Positions 1-9,275 of a stretch of 64,000 bases of DNA are shown here, piece after piece. The position numbers and the translations under genes were made by a program. The notes under the pieces are model-generated. The model saw only the letters and a list, made by a program, of their open reading frames with translations, searched no databases and was not told the origin of the DNA. Each line of letters starts with the position of its first letter. The first letter of the stretch is position 1. This stretch comes from Harmothoe impar (lineage: Eukaryota > Annelida > Polychaeta > Phyllodocida > Polynoidae), in the NCBI GenBank assembly GCA_947462335.1, contig OX381710.1, positions 2,542,001-2,606,000 of the forward strand, written 5' to 3'.

Positions 1-2
1 CT

Positions 3-1013
3 GCTAATCTTTTTGCTACTGTTTCCGCTCTTGCTACCGATGCTGCTGCTACTGATGCTGCAACGACTGCTAAAAGTGCCGCTGTTGCGGCTGCTGCTAG
101 GGCTAATGCTATTAATGCTTGTACAGCTGCTAAACAAATAGCCTGTTTTGCTTCTGCTAGTCGCAGTGTCGCTGTTACGGCTATAGCTGATGCCCATGAT
201 GCTAAGTTACGGGCTTTTGCTTTTGCTGAAGATGCTGTTGATGCTCAAGATGTTGCTGCTGCTGCTGCTACTGCTGCTGATGAGGCTGCTGCTGCCGCTG
301 CTGCTGCTGCTGAAGATGCTGCTGCTGCTGCGGCTGATGCTCTAGACACCTATGACGCTGCTGCTCTAGACACCTATGACGCTGCTGCTGCTGAAGATAC
401 TGCTGCCGCTGCTGCTACTGCTGCTGCTGCTGCTGAAGATGCTGCTGCCGCTGCTCTAGACACCTATGACGCGGCTGCTGCTGCTTTTGCTGAAGATACT
501 GTTGATGCTGCTGCTGCTACTGCTGCTGCCGCTGCTGCTACTGCTGCTGCCACTGCTCTAGACACCTATGACGCGGCTGCTGCTGCTTTTGCTGAAGATA
601 CTGTTGATGCTGCTGCTGCTACTGCTGCTGCCGCTGCTGCTACTGCTGCTGCCACTGCTCTAGACACCTATGACGCTCCTGCTACTCCTGCTCTAGACAC
701 CTATGATGCTGCTGCTGCTGCTGCTGCCACTGCTCTAGACACCTATGACGCTCCTGCTACTCCTGCTCTAGACACCTATGATGCTGCTGCTGCTGCTGCT
801 GCCACTGCTCTAGACACCTATGACACTCCTGCTACTCCTGCTCTAGACACCTATGATGCTGCTGCTGCTGCTGCTGCTGCTGAAGATGCTGCTGCTGCTG
901 CTGCACTAGTCATCTATGACGTGGCTACTGCTCTAGACACTTATGACGCGGCTGCTGCTGCTGCTGCTGCTGAAGATGCTGCTGCTGCTGCTGCTCTAGA
1001 CACCTATGACTGA
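3..1013 (+). CDS. Alanine-rich, LDTYD-repeat open frame (3' part, start outside window)
   Basis: A frame starting at base 3 runs 336 codons without a stop and ends at TGA 1011-1013. It has no in-frame ATG, so it is either the 3' part of a longer coding exon or a translated-looking repeat. The product would be mostly Ala with Glu, Asp and Thr. From about residue 110 it carries twelve LDTYD motifs and one LVIYD variant. The DNA of each LDTYD module puts a TAG and a TGA into the other two forward frames, so only this frame is open. GCT repeats vary to GCC and GCG, which is synonymous here. Ala-Thr junctions break the antisense Gln-rich frame. No signal peptide, membrane segment or known domain is visible. 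Function unknown. It could be a low-complexity protein end or a triplet repeat that happens to stay open. Confidence 0.5.
   Translation, partial: ANLFATVSALATDAAATDAATTAKSAAVAAAARANAINACTAAKQIACFASASRSVAVTAIADAHDAKLRAFAFAEDAVDAQDVAAAAATAADEAAAAAAAAAEDAAAAAADALDTYDAAALDTYDAAAAEDTAAAAATAAAAAEDAAAAALDTYDAAAAAFAEDTVDAAAATAAAAAATAAATALDTYDAAAAAFAEDTVDAAAATAAAAAATAAATALDTYDAPATPALDTYDAAAAAAATALDTYDAPATPALDTYDAAAAAAATALDTYDTPATPALDTYDAAAAAAAAEDAAAAAALVIYDVATALDTYDAAAAAAAAEDAAAAAALDTYD
330..1010 (+). repeat. Nested in-frame tandem repeats in the Ala-rich frame
   Basis: GCT-rich DNA contains higher-order units. A unit of about 102 bp, ending in the LDTYD block, is repeated almost exactly around 471-674. 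A unit of about 75 bp with Pro-Ala-Thr-Pro between LDTYD blocks is repeated three times around 660-860. All unit lengths are multiples of three, so expansion has kept one frame open. Confidence 0.8.
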
Positions 1014-1084
1014 AAACATAGTAGGCGTTATTTACAAACACTGCTGTTACCTATGCCTAAACTTAGTAGGTCTTATTTACAAAC

Positions 1085-1500
1085 AAGAGAGCCACGTGGT
1101 GTTGTTTACAAACAAAGAGAGCCACGTGGTGTTGTTTACAAACAAAGATAGTCACGTGATGTTGTTGTGGTCTATCATGTCAATGAAGGGGTCACGTGAT
1201 CAAGGGGGCGTGGTCTATTATGCAAATGAGGGGGTCGCGTGACAAAATGGCGACCTCTGATTGGCTGGTGATCAAGAGGGCGTGGCTTATTATGCAAATG
1301 AAAGGGTCACGTGATCAAGGGGGTGTGGCCTATTATGCAAATGAGGGGGTCACGTGACCAAATGGAAGCCTCTGATTGGCTGGTGATCAAGGGGGCGTGG
1401 CCTATTACGTAATTATGCAAATGAGGGGGCGTGGCCTATTACGTAATTATGCAAATGAGGGGGTCACGTGACCAAATGGAGGCCTCTGATTGGCTGCATG
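1085..1500 (+). promoter_or_regulatory. Tandem array of promoter-type motifs (E-box, octamer, CCAAT, GC/CACC box)
   Basis: Seven CACGTG E-boxes lie at 1093, 1133, 1153, 1193, 1308, 1351 and 1465. Five perfect octamers (ATGCAAAT) lie at 1220, 1292, 1335, 1415 and 1449. Between them are GGGCGTGGC boxes of KLF/Sp type, three inverted CCAAT boxes (CTGATTGGCT) near 1257, 1374 and 1487, and TACGTAAT. The motifs recur in the same order as degenerate tandem units of about 70-110 bp. In animals these motifs bind MITF/USF-class bHLH, POU, KLF/Sp and NF-Y proteins. The array sits just 3' of the Ala-rich frame and just inside a TIR-like end at 1559, so it may be the promoter region of a mobile element. 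Confidence 0.6.
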
Positions 1501-1504
1501 TCGA

Positions 1505-1559
1505 TTGAGTAATAAACAGTAGTTAACTATAGTCCCGTTCCGATACATACTATACTACT
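1505..1559 (+). mobile_element. Right terminus of a TIR element related to the 33.6-kb MITE
   Basis: The 55 bp ending in CTATACTACT match the right end of the short element at 33631-33811, and upstream homology reaches back through CTCTGATTGGCTG. The shared end holds ATAGTCCCGTTCC and an AATAAA at 1511-1516. No matching left end is visible in the window, so the left terminus of this copy must lie upstream. The Ala-rich frame may therefore be inside the element. Confidence 0.55.
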
Positions 1560-1916
1560 TACATTAGATAATGTCCTGTGTCCTTAGTTCACTGAAAATC
1601 CATAGGTTGAAAGGGTTAGTCAGTACTGACCAACCCAGGTTGGTCATATGAGTGTTAGTCACAATGGCAAAATTATATTCAAAAATGACCAAGGGGTCAG
1701 TCAGTAGTATACCACTAGTTGGGGCCACCTGTGATGACCACTCAGTGGCTCCCCCTGGAAATAAAAAGACTAAGGTGGGTTGGTCAGTAGTGACCAACCT
1801 GACAATAATTACTAATCTAGGTTGGTCGTATAGGGAGCCAAAAATGACTAACTAGCTTAGGCACTAGTGACTGAGAGGTTGGGCATATAGGGAGCCTCGG
1901 AATATCAGTGTTGTTG
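1560..1916. repeat. Segment with TGACCAACC / GGTTGGTCA palindromes
   Basis: Two compact dyads use the same 9-bp arm: TGACCAACC-CA-GGTTGGTCA at 1627-1646 and GGTTGGTCA-GTAG-TGACCAACC at 1778-1799. A degenerate arm recurs near 1822. Short direct repeats (ATATAGGGAGCC) occur near 1830 and 1880. No gene is visible; this is probably the remnant of a small palindromic element. Confidence 0.5.
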
Positions 1917-2015
1917 TCCTGACTTGACTGCACATAGCCCAGAGCAATATGTGACTCACTGTGTACTGCTCTCACCCAATGTAATTATACAGCTTCCTTC
2001 AACACCTCATGTGGC
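1917..2015 (+). repeat. Module F copy
   Basis: The block with GACTTGACTGCACATAGCCC and GTGACTCACTGT is found again at 32600-32690 (+), and inverted at about 50230-50290 and near 59740. It is the distal part of the window-wide repeat. Apart from a 13-base C run at 2171-2183, I recognise nothing else between here and 2450. Confidence 0.6.
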
Positions 2016-2449
2016 ATAGCTACATGGTCCAATCAGTGATTTATGTGCCTAAAAATATCAATCTATATCAACTTATACATGCAATTAATCATCTAAGCAT
2101 TGCAGTTAAATTATCATAGAGAGCAAACCCTACTGGTCTTTTACAGACATCACCAATTCTGATACATTCGCCCCCCCCCCCCCTCAAACCAGATCCACAA
2201 TAAAAAGCCATACACAATTGACTAGAACTGGTGAAAGTTCAGTATCAATATGACAATGCGTTGATTTGTGGTCACTAGCTACTGAATGTAAACATGAAAC
2301 TTGGACCTACAATGAATAGAATACACTTGAGAAACTACCCAGTCAGAAAAAGAAAAGAAAAATGTCAAAGGAAAAGTGTTTCAGCAGCATTGAAGTAGGA
2401 AGGATGATGTTGACATCTTAGCAGAGAATCCTTTCTTCAGGACTGTTCA

Positions 2450-2765
2450 TTCATGTTAATTCTTTTAGTATGTTTATGCTTATCCAGCTAGTCTCCCATT
2501 ATTACTCAAGCAGCCCTTGTAGCTCATGTGCCCTCTCAGCTTTTATTCTACAGAAGGAATAACTGGTTCTCATACCCTGCATTCAGATAAATAATCAGAC
2601 CATTGGGTCCAATTTAGAGCAATGTCTTTTTGCTCTTTTATCCTCAACACATCTGTGTATGCAGATGTTTTAGAGCAGAAACGGAGGGTCGGGGCGGAAG
2701 GGGTGAGTGGCAGGGTGAGGGGAGGGAAGTGATGAAGAGGCAGAGTAGCTTTGAAATGTGTATGG
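2450..2765 (+). repeat. Module P copy with ACATCTG..CAGATGT dyad and purine-rich tail
   Basis: Contains the P hallmarks: ATCAGACCATTGGG, the dyad ACATCTG-TGTATG-CAGATGT at 2649-2668, TTTTAGAGCAG, then a G/A-rich stretch. Five other copies lie at about 11.0-11.56, 27.44-26.96, 36.18-36.6, 46.26-45.64 and 52.88-52.44 kb. Confidence 0.75.
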
Positions 2766-2784
2766 GTCAAAGATGAATCTGTAA

Positions 2785-2890
2785 GGGGTCGGGACGGCGC
2801 AGTCGATAGCGCGCTCGCACGGCGATCGGAAGGTCCTGTGTTAGAGCCCCACCCTGGGTTGACTCAGCCTTAAATGAGTAGCACTAGAGA
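2785..2890 (+). mobile_element. tRNA-derived SINE head or degenerate tRNA pseudogene
   Basis: GGCGCAGTCGATAGCGCGC resembles a Pol III A box within a D arm (GCGC/GCGC stem). About 45 bp on, TGTGTTAGAGCCCC is a degraded B box (consensus GGTTCGANNCC). It continues into GACTCAGCC..AAATGAGTAGC, which looks like a SINE body rather than an intact tRNA 3' end. The B-box mismatches and lack of an acceptor stem argue against a functional tRNA. The family cannot be named without a library search. Confidence 0.6.
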
Positions 2891-3389
2891 CTTGTCTCAA
2901 AAGGGTGCTGAAGCAAGCAGGAGGCAGTGACAAAACAGGGGCTGGTGACAGCTATCAACATGGAGCGACAACAAGTGACTCCCGTGGGCACTGTGTATGT
3001 ATCCTGAGGTCAGTATATCCCCATGGTACTGGCATTCTATGAGGTACACCTCCTGAAAGCCAGGGGTCAAAGGGAGATTAGCACCCAGCGCCATGTGGCA
3101 TGAGCCACCTGCCCAGAAAAAGACTTATCAAGCTGACTGATGTCTAACATAATAAAGGCAGGCGTTACGGCTTGCTTGCTTGCTGCATGGACTGAAACCT
3201 ACAACAGGGAGCGTAAATTTCCATGTGCACATACAACCCACAGGCTATATGTGAACTGCACTCAGCTTTTTATTTGATATCAAATCTGTCTATATCTATT
3301 TATTCCCAGTGTCATTGTCATTTGTAGGTTACAACAAAGGACAATGTGAACATTACTTAATCAGGACTACCACTACATGATATACCCAC

Positions 3390-3700
3390 ATTTTGATTCA
3401 TTTATTGGCATCCATCATGTTCCCCTCCACCCAGTATCCTGGGGCTTGGTCTCATTGTGGATGTATGCACGCCCAGCCCCTCACTACATGTATAATATAT
3501 AGGGGCAGGCAGAGAACAGATGATGACATATTGCTGCATATCACTCATCTACATCATAATTAAATATTCCTGTAGTCTATCCTAGCTTTTTTGTCATACA
3601 GATTCAGATCCGCTGTTTAAACCATATGTCATTGTGTGTTAGCTAAGTGGCCTTTTCACTGCTGCATCTCTCCAATTTTCCTTCATCATGGACCTCTTCT
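3390..3700 (+). repeat. Module M4 copy
   Basis: M4 is a block of about 230 bp with CCATCCACC..CCTG, GGGGCAGGCAGAGAACAGATG, GCATATCACTCATC and an ATTCTGATCAT-like end. At least a dozen full or partial copies occur on both strands across the window. No ORF is conserved among them. Confidence 0.75.
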
Positions 3701-4014
3701 CAGCTCTGTTATCATTTCTTTGGTTACATTTAGCCTTAATACCTCCTCCACATATAGTTGCAGACAGCTTTCTTTCATTCCAATGCATTTAATTAAAACT
3801 ATATTTGTATAGAGATATTATTACTCAACAGAAACAGTAGAGAACATCAGTGATATTGGCATCTTTATAAATGTGTGCAACAGCATTGAATTCCATCAAT
3901 GTATTTGTAGAGCTCAAGAAACAAATGTAATTCACTGAAATGACATTTTTGTGCCCACACACAATAAAGTGTAGGAAAATTACATTTTCATAGAACGTCT
4001 GGTTCGTTTTACAG

Positions 4015-4300
4015 ACAGTAAATGGCTGCCTTGCAGAAGCCCCCCCATAAACATTGTGTCCTATTCCTACCCCATGTCAGACAAAGCAGCAACCTCCAGA
4101 TCTAATACCTCAGAATCAAACACAGTTTTAGCTACATACAACGTTTGCCTTTTTTTAAAGAGCTGTTCTATTCTTCTAAGTGCATCTTTGTCTTCTGCTG
4201 GGAAAAGAGGTCTCCCTTCAAACTTACATGTGCTATCAGGTAATTTTTGGGCCACTAGGCAGAACTGAATCCAATTGCTCTTATTTGTATTTTAATTCCC
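4015..4300 (+). repeat. Module M2 copy
   Basis: Starts at AAATGGCTGCCTT and ends near CTTATTTGTATTTTAATTCC. It aligns with 36840-37140 (+), and inverted with 26400-26715 and 50810-51125. The small ORFs in it on both strands are not preserved in the other copies. Confidence 0.7.
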
Positions 4301-4307
4301 TTATACT

Positions 4308-4402
4308 GTAATACCTCACGTATAAGCTGCGGCCAGTATGTGAGTCAGATCAGTGGTGTGGCTTATAGGATCAGCCCAGGATCAGGGTTGGCTTATACGA
4401 AA
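4308..4402. mobile_element. Short inverted-repeat element
   Basis: CGTATAAGC near 4320 and its inverse GCTTATACG near 4391 bracket about 60 bp with a further GGCTTATA. This looks like a very small TIR remnant; the family is not established. Confidence 0.35.
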
Positions 4403-4734
4403 GTTTTTGCAACTATGGTACAGTAGTAAGGTCCCCATACGCAATGTTTTATAGTATATGTAATAAAACTAGAACCATTAACAGAGTTTAAATTCAGCAG
4501 TATGATTTTACCTCAGCTTTGAGGGTCAAGATGTACTCGGATGTATCAGGCAGGCACACCTAGTGAGACAGATGTAATTTAATACACACTGCTTGACAAT
4601 AGTGTTTCTAAATAACTGACATTTTCAATCATGTCATCACCTTGAACCTTGCCACCTTTACCTAGTTTCTTTGCTCTATGCATTATCATCAAATTTGGTC
4701 CCCCATTGTTCTGTCTGCATAATGGGTATTGAGG

Positions 4735-4930
4735 CTCCAAAAACTTCTAATTGAAGGATCAGGGAAGTGTTTAAGGGGTGGATAAGAAGAACTGACCTCT
4801 TAGTGTGATGCATTTATCATGGGCCGGACAAGGGGAGGGATTCCAACTCAGTTCCACAGAGATGAAGAACAAATTAATCTACAGCATCCTTCACAAAGAT
4901 TGTAGGAACTTTGGATACACTACATTTCAT
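4735..4930 (+). repeat. Module B copy, interrupted by the 3.1-kb element
   Basis: Carries GGGGTGGATAAGAAG and ATGCATTTATCAT, found at 33420-33490 (+) and inverted at 49640-49830 and 58720-58800. The homology runs up to the left TIR at 4936. Confidence 0.7.
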
Positions 4931-5122
4931 GTCATATGGGTCGGATCGAAAAAAAATGCTGATCCGGGGGTACATAAGGACAAAACACAAAATTCACAAT
5001 TTCACTTAACAATTTTATTTTCCTGAAAGGGTAGCATCTTGACTCCCTGAAACCCCCGTGGAACTCTGTTTCTCCCAAGAATGCAGTTTTTATTCACCGT
5101 AGACCACATGCTACCCTAATCC

Positions 5123-7661
5123 CGAGGCGTCTGTGACGTTAATGAATAGTGCACTGCAAGAAACCCTTTTAAAGTGACCTAGGTATTCCAAATTTTGGCT
5201 CCTAGTTGGCTGACTAGGTACCATTAATCCTGGGAAATTTCATAGCTGTAAGTCGTAAATTAAAAAAATTCAGGCACTTTCAATTATGTAGAAAATAGAA
5301 AAATCCAAAGAATTCTATAACACTTTACCAACTTTGGCCTAGTTTCCTTAATCTTGCTTTGTTTACCATTAAAATTGCTGTCTAATGTCTTTAGTACATC
5401 TAGTTGCCAAAGCAATAGGTTTTAGGTGTGAGTTTCCGACCGATTGGTCACACTAGTGTGTGCAACATGGTACCAAGTACCCAGTTAACGTCACAGACGC
5501 CTCGAGTTTCACAGTAATAAACTAGATTGGTTACAGAATCATTAAAAGTGTTTAGAACATCTTAATACCTTACACACATGTACAGAACAGGTTGGTGCAT
5601 TGTTTAGAACCTTAATGGAAACATTTTTACAATTTTTTGAGTATGCACTCAGTCTTTAAACAAAAAAAATTCACTTTTTTACTGTGTGTCGGCACGCGCA
5701 GCACCACACCATCAAAATATTTACATTACAATGGAACCTCCTGGGCTCTATTCTACAAGGCAAGTTTACCTGTTTACAACCATTTAAAACAGTAATAAAG
5801 ACCCTTCTAGCACTAGCAGGGCCATACTAGCTGTCTGGCTAAACCCATACATTTACTAGGTTAACGTCACAGACGCCTCGGATATCTCTACTATAACAGT
5901 ACTTTAATAGAACGGTCACACAGCCATCAGAAGTGTTATAGGCCTCCTCGTCTTCTCTCTTCTTGCTGGCCCGACTTTCCGCCTTGCGCTGTGCGCCCAT
6001 CTTTACCATTCCAGGCGGCAGCTTCGGTCATACCATACTACAAAGTAGACAACAATTTCTGATTATTTAAGGGAATTTCAGAACTTTTAAATAAATTTGC
6101 AACATGAATGATAATTGCTAATTATTGGCAAATGTTCACTTAAGTTGATTGTATAATTAGACACAGGTGTATAGCAAAAGCATGGAGGATTTTGAGCACA
6201 TCAGACAAACAGAAGTGGGTCTGCCCCAGCATTTAAGCAAAAACAGCCAGGGGACACAGAAGTTGGAAAAAAAAGTTTTAACTACTGCCAATACACCTTA
6301 CTGGCTCTTTAGATATATAGTAGGGGCATGCTGTCTAAAAATATGGAGAGGTTGGGTGCAGGGGAACTACTATTTCCATTCAATTAACTGCTTTCGAGGC
6401 GTCTGTGACGTTAATGAAATGACCTATAAATATATGTAAACTTTGATAAATAAAAACATTTCTTGGTCAGGGCATTAGCTTACATGCCCCTGAAGCATGG
6501 TACGAAGTTACATTGTTCAAATCGATCAAATAGTCACTGTACAGTGACAATTTCATTTTCGTCGGAGGCGTCTGTGACGTTAACCCGAAAATGCATAAAT
6601 TGGCTTGCAGTGGCCAGAAAAGGAGTACTAGCGTAAATATAGCCCACCAACATGATGAGGGGACTTAGTAGGAAGAGAATTAACCATAATATATTAAGTT
6701 CAGATAGCTTTCAGCTGAGTGAGAGTGCATTTTCTGACTGAAAATCCAAAAAATTTCAAAAATATTTTTTTAAAAGGCATGAAACATAGCCTTAGATACA
6801 TGGGATTGCTACTAAACTGCATAGAGGCATAGAGGAACATCTATTCTATTGAATCAAGTTGATATGTACCCTCAAGGAAAGATAGAACGATAAGCCAGAA
6901 TGATTTTTCGCCGAGCCCGCATTAACGTCACAGACGCCTCCGCCGAGGGTGCACCGGTTAGAAATTGCAAAAACTAACATGGCGGCATCCATGACATTAA
7001 TAAGCGAGCACTCGAACGAAAATAAACGATCAAGTCTACCTAAAATAGACCGTTCTAAACGAAAATAAATGTATCAGCGCGGGCCTTGGTGCAAAAGGAA
7101 TCAAAATATAACATATTTTAGACCGATCCCTTACCTTTTTCGGTGGAAATAGCTGAAAAAGAACTCTGAATTGTTGGTTTGGGAGTTGCTCCAGCAAGAT
7201 CAGACGCTTCTTTGCTCGCCGAAACAGTACCCGGATGTGCGCCACTTCCGGTGGGTAACAGGAACGCTGACCTCCTTCCCACGCCAAATTTTGGGTTAAC
7301 GTCACAGACGCCTCCGAAAAGTATAAATACCCCTCCCGCGGTGCCTGTTCGGTACATATCGAATCAAATTCTGTTGAGGATCCTCAAATACAACCCAATA
7401 GAGTACACAGGGTACAAGAAATATATATAAAAACATAATTAAACGCTGGAAAGGCTATAATGCTTGGAGGCGTCTGTGACGATAACTCGAGTTCCAATAC
7501 ACTATATTGCCCATAAGGGAGAGTAAAAGTGGGCGTGGCTCAAATCTTTTTTTACCATGAGCTCACCCATTGGGAGGCTCTAGATTGCTGGTAGTAAGGA
7601 TATTTAGTGAATACTATTAATAAAGATATAGGCCCTTTTATTAACGTCACAGACGCCTCCG
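5123..7661. promoter_or_regulatory. Nine-copy GAGGCGTCTGTGACGTTAA array at ~180-bp register
   Basis: Copies centre on 5133(+), 5494(-), 5870(-), 6405(+), 6574(+), 6931(-), 7305(-), 7476(+) and 7650(-). All are exact through the 19-mer except 7476, which reads GATAA at the end. Spacings are 361, 376, 535, 169, 357, 374, 171 and 174 bp, close to 2, 2, 3, 1, 2, 2, 1 and 1 times 180. The core has dyad symmetry (CGTC-TGT-GACG) and includes a CRE-like TGACGT, as expected of a site for a dimeric protein. Sequence between copies is not obviously repeated, so the conservation is of the site, not of a long unit. Confidence 0.8.
6900..7365 (+). promoter_or_regulatory. Candidate core promoter inside the 3.1-kb element
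   Basis: This stretch is richer in CpG than its surroundings. It has AACATGGCGGC near 6978 (YY1 type), CCACTTCCGGTG near 7241 (a perfect ETS/GABP site on the opposite strand), phased 19-mers at 6931 and 7305, and GTATAAATA at about 7321-7329. A start near 7350 on the + strand would fit the TATA position. No long ORF follows, so any product would probably be non-coding. Confidence 0.4.
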
Positions 7662-8055
7662 AAACATGTAGTTGCTACATTTGAAGGTCACTGTTGACAA
7701 ATTTGCTTGGGATATGAAAGTTTAACGAGCTGATTTGTTCACATAACATATATAGCTACTAGGAAATGCTGTTTAGTGATAATTTTTGATGTGTCAGTTG
7801 ACATGAGGGCCTTGTTAAACATGGATAATTAGCTAAAAAACATGGATTTTAGCCATTTTTCAACTTTGGAGGCTCATAAACCAGCAAAAAATCATTGTAT
7901 ATGCAAAATTATAATTTTTTCTGAAAGCCTAGAGTATGTCCTCTTATGAAAAACCAACAAAGACCATACTGGTGAATGTATTTTTATTCTGTGGCTCTTG
8001 CAAAGCAGAAAATCCCCCAAAACCCAGATCAGCATCTTTTTTCGATCCGACCCAT

Positions 8056-8745
8056 CTATGGATGTTCAGCAGTCTTTCAAGATGCTGCATCCTGGGTTGT
8101 TCCCGCAGGCGGGAGGATTGGAGGGGGGGGTTGTTGGTATGATGAGTACAGTGCTGATGCAGCCCTTAATGTATACTACACTGAATAAACTGTAAGCTAC
8201 TTCCAATAACACAATACACATGGTTATCCTATTTTATGAGTTGTAAGTTAACCCTGTTTGTTACTCATTCTTTAGAGATGAATTTCTATGTACACTGAAT
8301 ATAACGGTTTAGATATCCTTGATTTCAATCTGCTTCTAATCTAATGTAATAGTTGGTAGAGCAAAGTATCAAATTACTAACACCTCCTAGTTTCAGCTCT
8401 TTCATGATTGAACTCATTCGGTTAAATTGGTATATGGACGCACTAACCTTGTGTCTATAACTGAAACTTTTAATTCCACTTATACAAGCTTAGCGCACTA
8501 TCAAGACCATACAAATTGCTGTGACTGCACAGTATTTGTACCTACAATCAAAGTGGCTTAATAGCAAGCACAACAATTTTTGCTGCATAATGCTTTGTGG
8601 ATGACATAGTGGTTTGATGCGCTATGCCCTTTTTTATATTGACACACTGCATAGGTGCATTATGATGACAAACGTTCCTTAAACTCAAAATTAATTTCTT
8701 AAGTTCCTAGACATTTGCCGTCATATTTTACAGTCCTAGAAGCCC
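8056..8745. other. Unclassified AT-rich stretch
   Basis: Begins with a G-rich patch (8100-8135). I see no ORF, tandem repeat or module homology that I can support. Confidence 0.5.
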
Positions 8746-8749
8746 TAAC

Positions 8750-8965
8750 CTTGAGGCACGTTTGTCAAATGTTGAAAACTGAGTGCAATTTCAGGCACAG
8801 TCCGGCTTTCCTTATGAAATTGGTAATTAAAATGATTTTAGTTATTTAAGCAATTAGGGTTTGCAATGTAACTCACTTTACTGCTTTGTGCTCTGGGTGA
8901 CCTGACCCCTCCATGTGCTCCCAGATTCATTATGTTCTCTTTAAAGGTCATGGGGGACGCACAAC
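8750..8965 (+). repeat. Module C copy
   Basis: GTCAAATGTTGAAAACTGAG and CTGGGTGACCTGACCCCTCC recur inverted at 49010-49210. Weaker copies lie at 35100-35160 (+), 54180-54245 (-) and 63840-63930 (-). C precedes D in each case. Confidence 0.7.
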
Positions 8966-9148
8966 AGATTGTCTCTTTTTGAGCATTCCATGTTTTTGAA
9001 TATTCATTACCGTTTAATTGCTAACTACCATTTGGCACGTAGGGAGCAAGGGATCAAGTGATTGTGTTAAAAACTAGAGGGAAACATGATATTTGGTTGG
9101 TAGTGAAAACCTGAAGATTGCCCTCGAAACAGCACCTTGAGATTGAGC

Positions 9149-9275
9149 ATTCATGACTTGGGCAAATCTAGGGAAGTCACCAGAAAACCAGAAAAGGCAG
9201 AAGATATTTATGAAAATATCTTCTGCCTTTTCTGGTGTTATGGTGACTGTCACACATTTGCCCCAATTGTGAATA
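9149..9275. repeat. Long imperfect hairpin with 23-bp perfect core stem
   Basis: ACCAGAAAAGGCAGAAGATA.. at 9187-9209 is perfectly complementary to 9214-9236, with a 4-nt loop. Outward, GGGCAAAT and GTCACC pair with their inverses, giving arms of about 60 bp with a few mismatches. It may be a foldback MITE or a small-RNA precursor. Confidence 0.7.

Larger units (their letters stand above)
4936..8055. mobile_element. 3.12-kb TIR-bounded element without recognisable transposase
   Basis: The ends are 33-bp inverted repeats, 4936-4968 and 8023-8055, starting ATGGGTCGGATCGAAAAAA, with two mismatches. A related end occurs at 20315-20333. Inside I find no frame that looks like a transposase; the longest ATG frames are under 100 codons and overlap the short motif repeats. 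The interior holds nine copies of GAGGCGTCTGTGACGTTAA in both orientations and a GC-richer promoter-like stretch at about 6.9-7.36 kb. No clear target-site duplication could be fixed; the flanks have AT or TA at both edges. It is probably a non-autonomous DNA element; the superfamily is not assignable by eye. Confidence 0.75.

Noticed and set aside
3..1013. Alanine-rich antifreeze-type protein
   Set aside because: Alanine content alone is not evidence; regular Thr spacing at 11 residues is absent.
1006..1242. 78-codon + frame after the Ala-rich stop
   Set aside because: It overlaps the end of the better-supported frame and translates the motif array; no domain.
2785..2860. Functional tRNA gene
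   Set aside because: No acceptor pairing, and a mutated B box.
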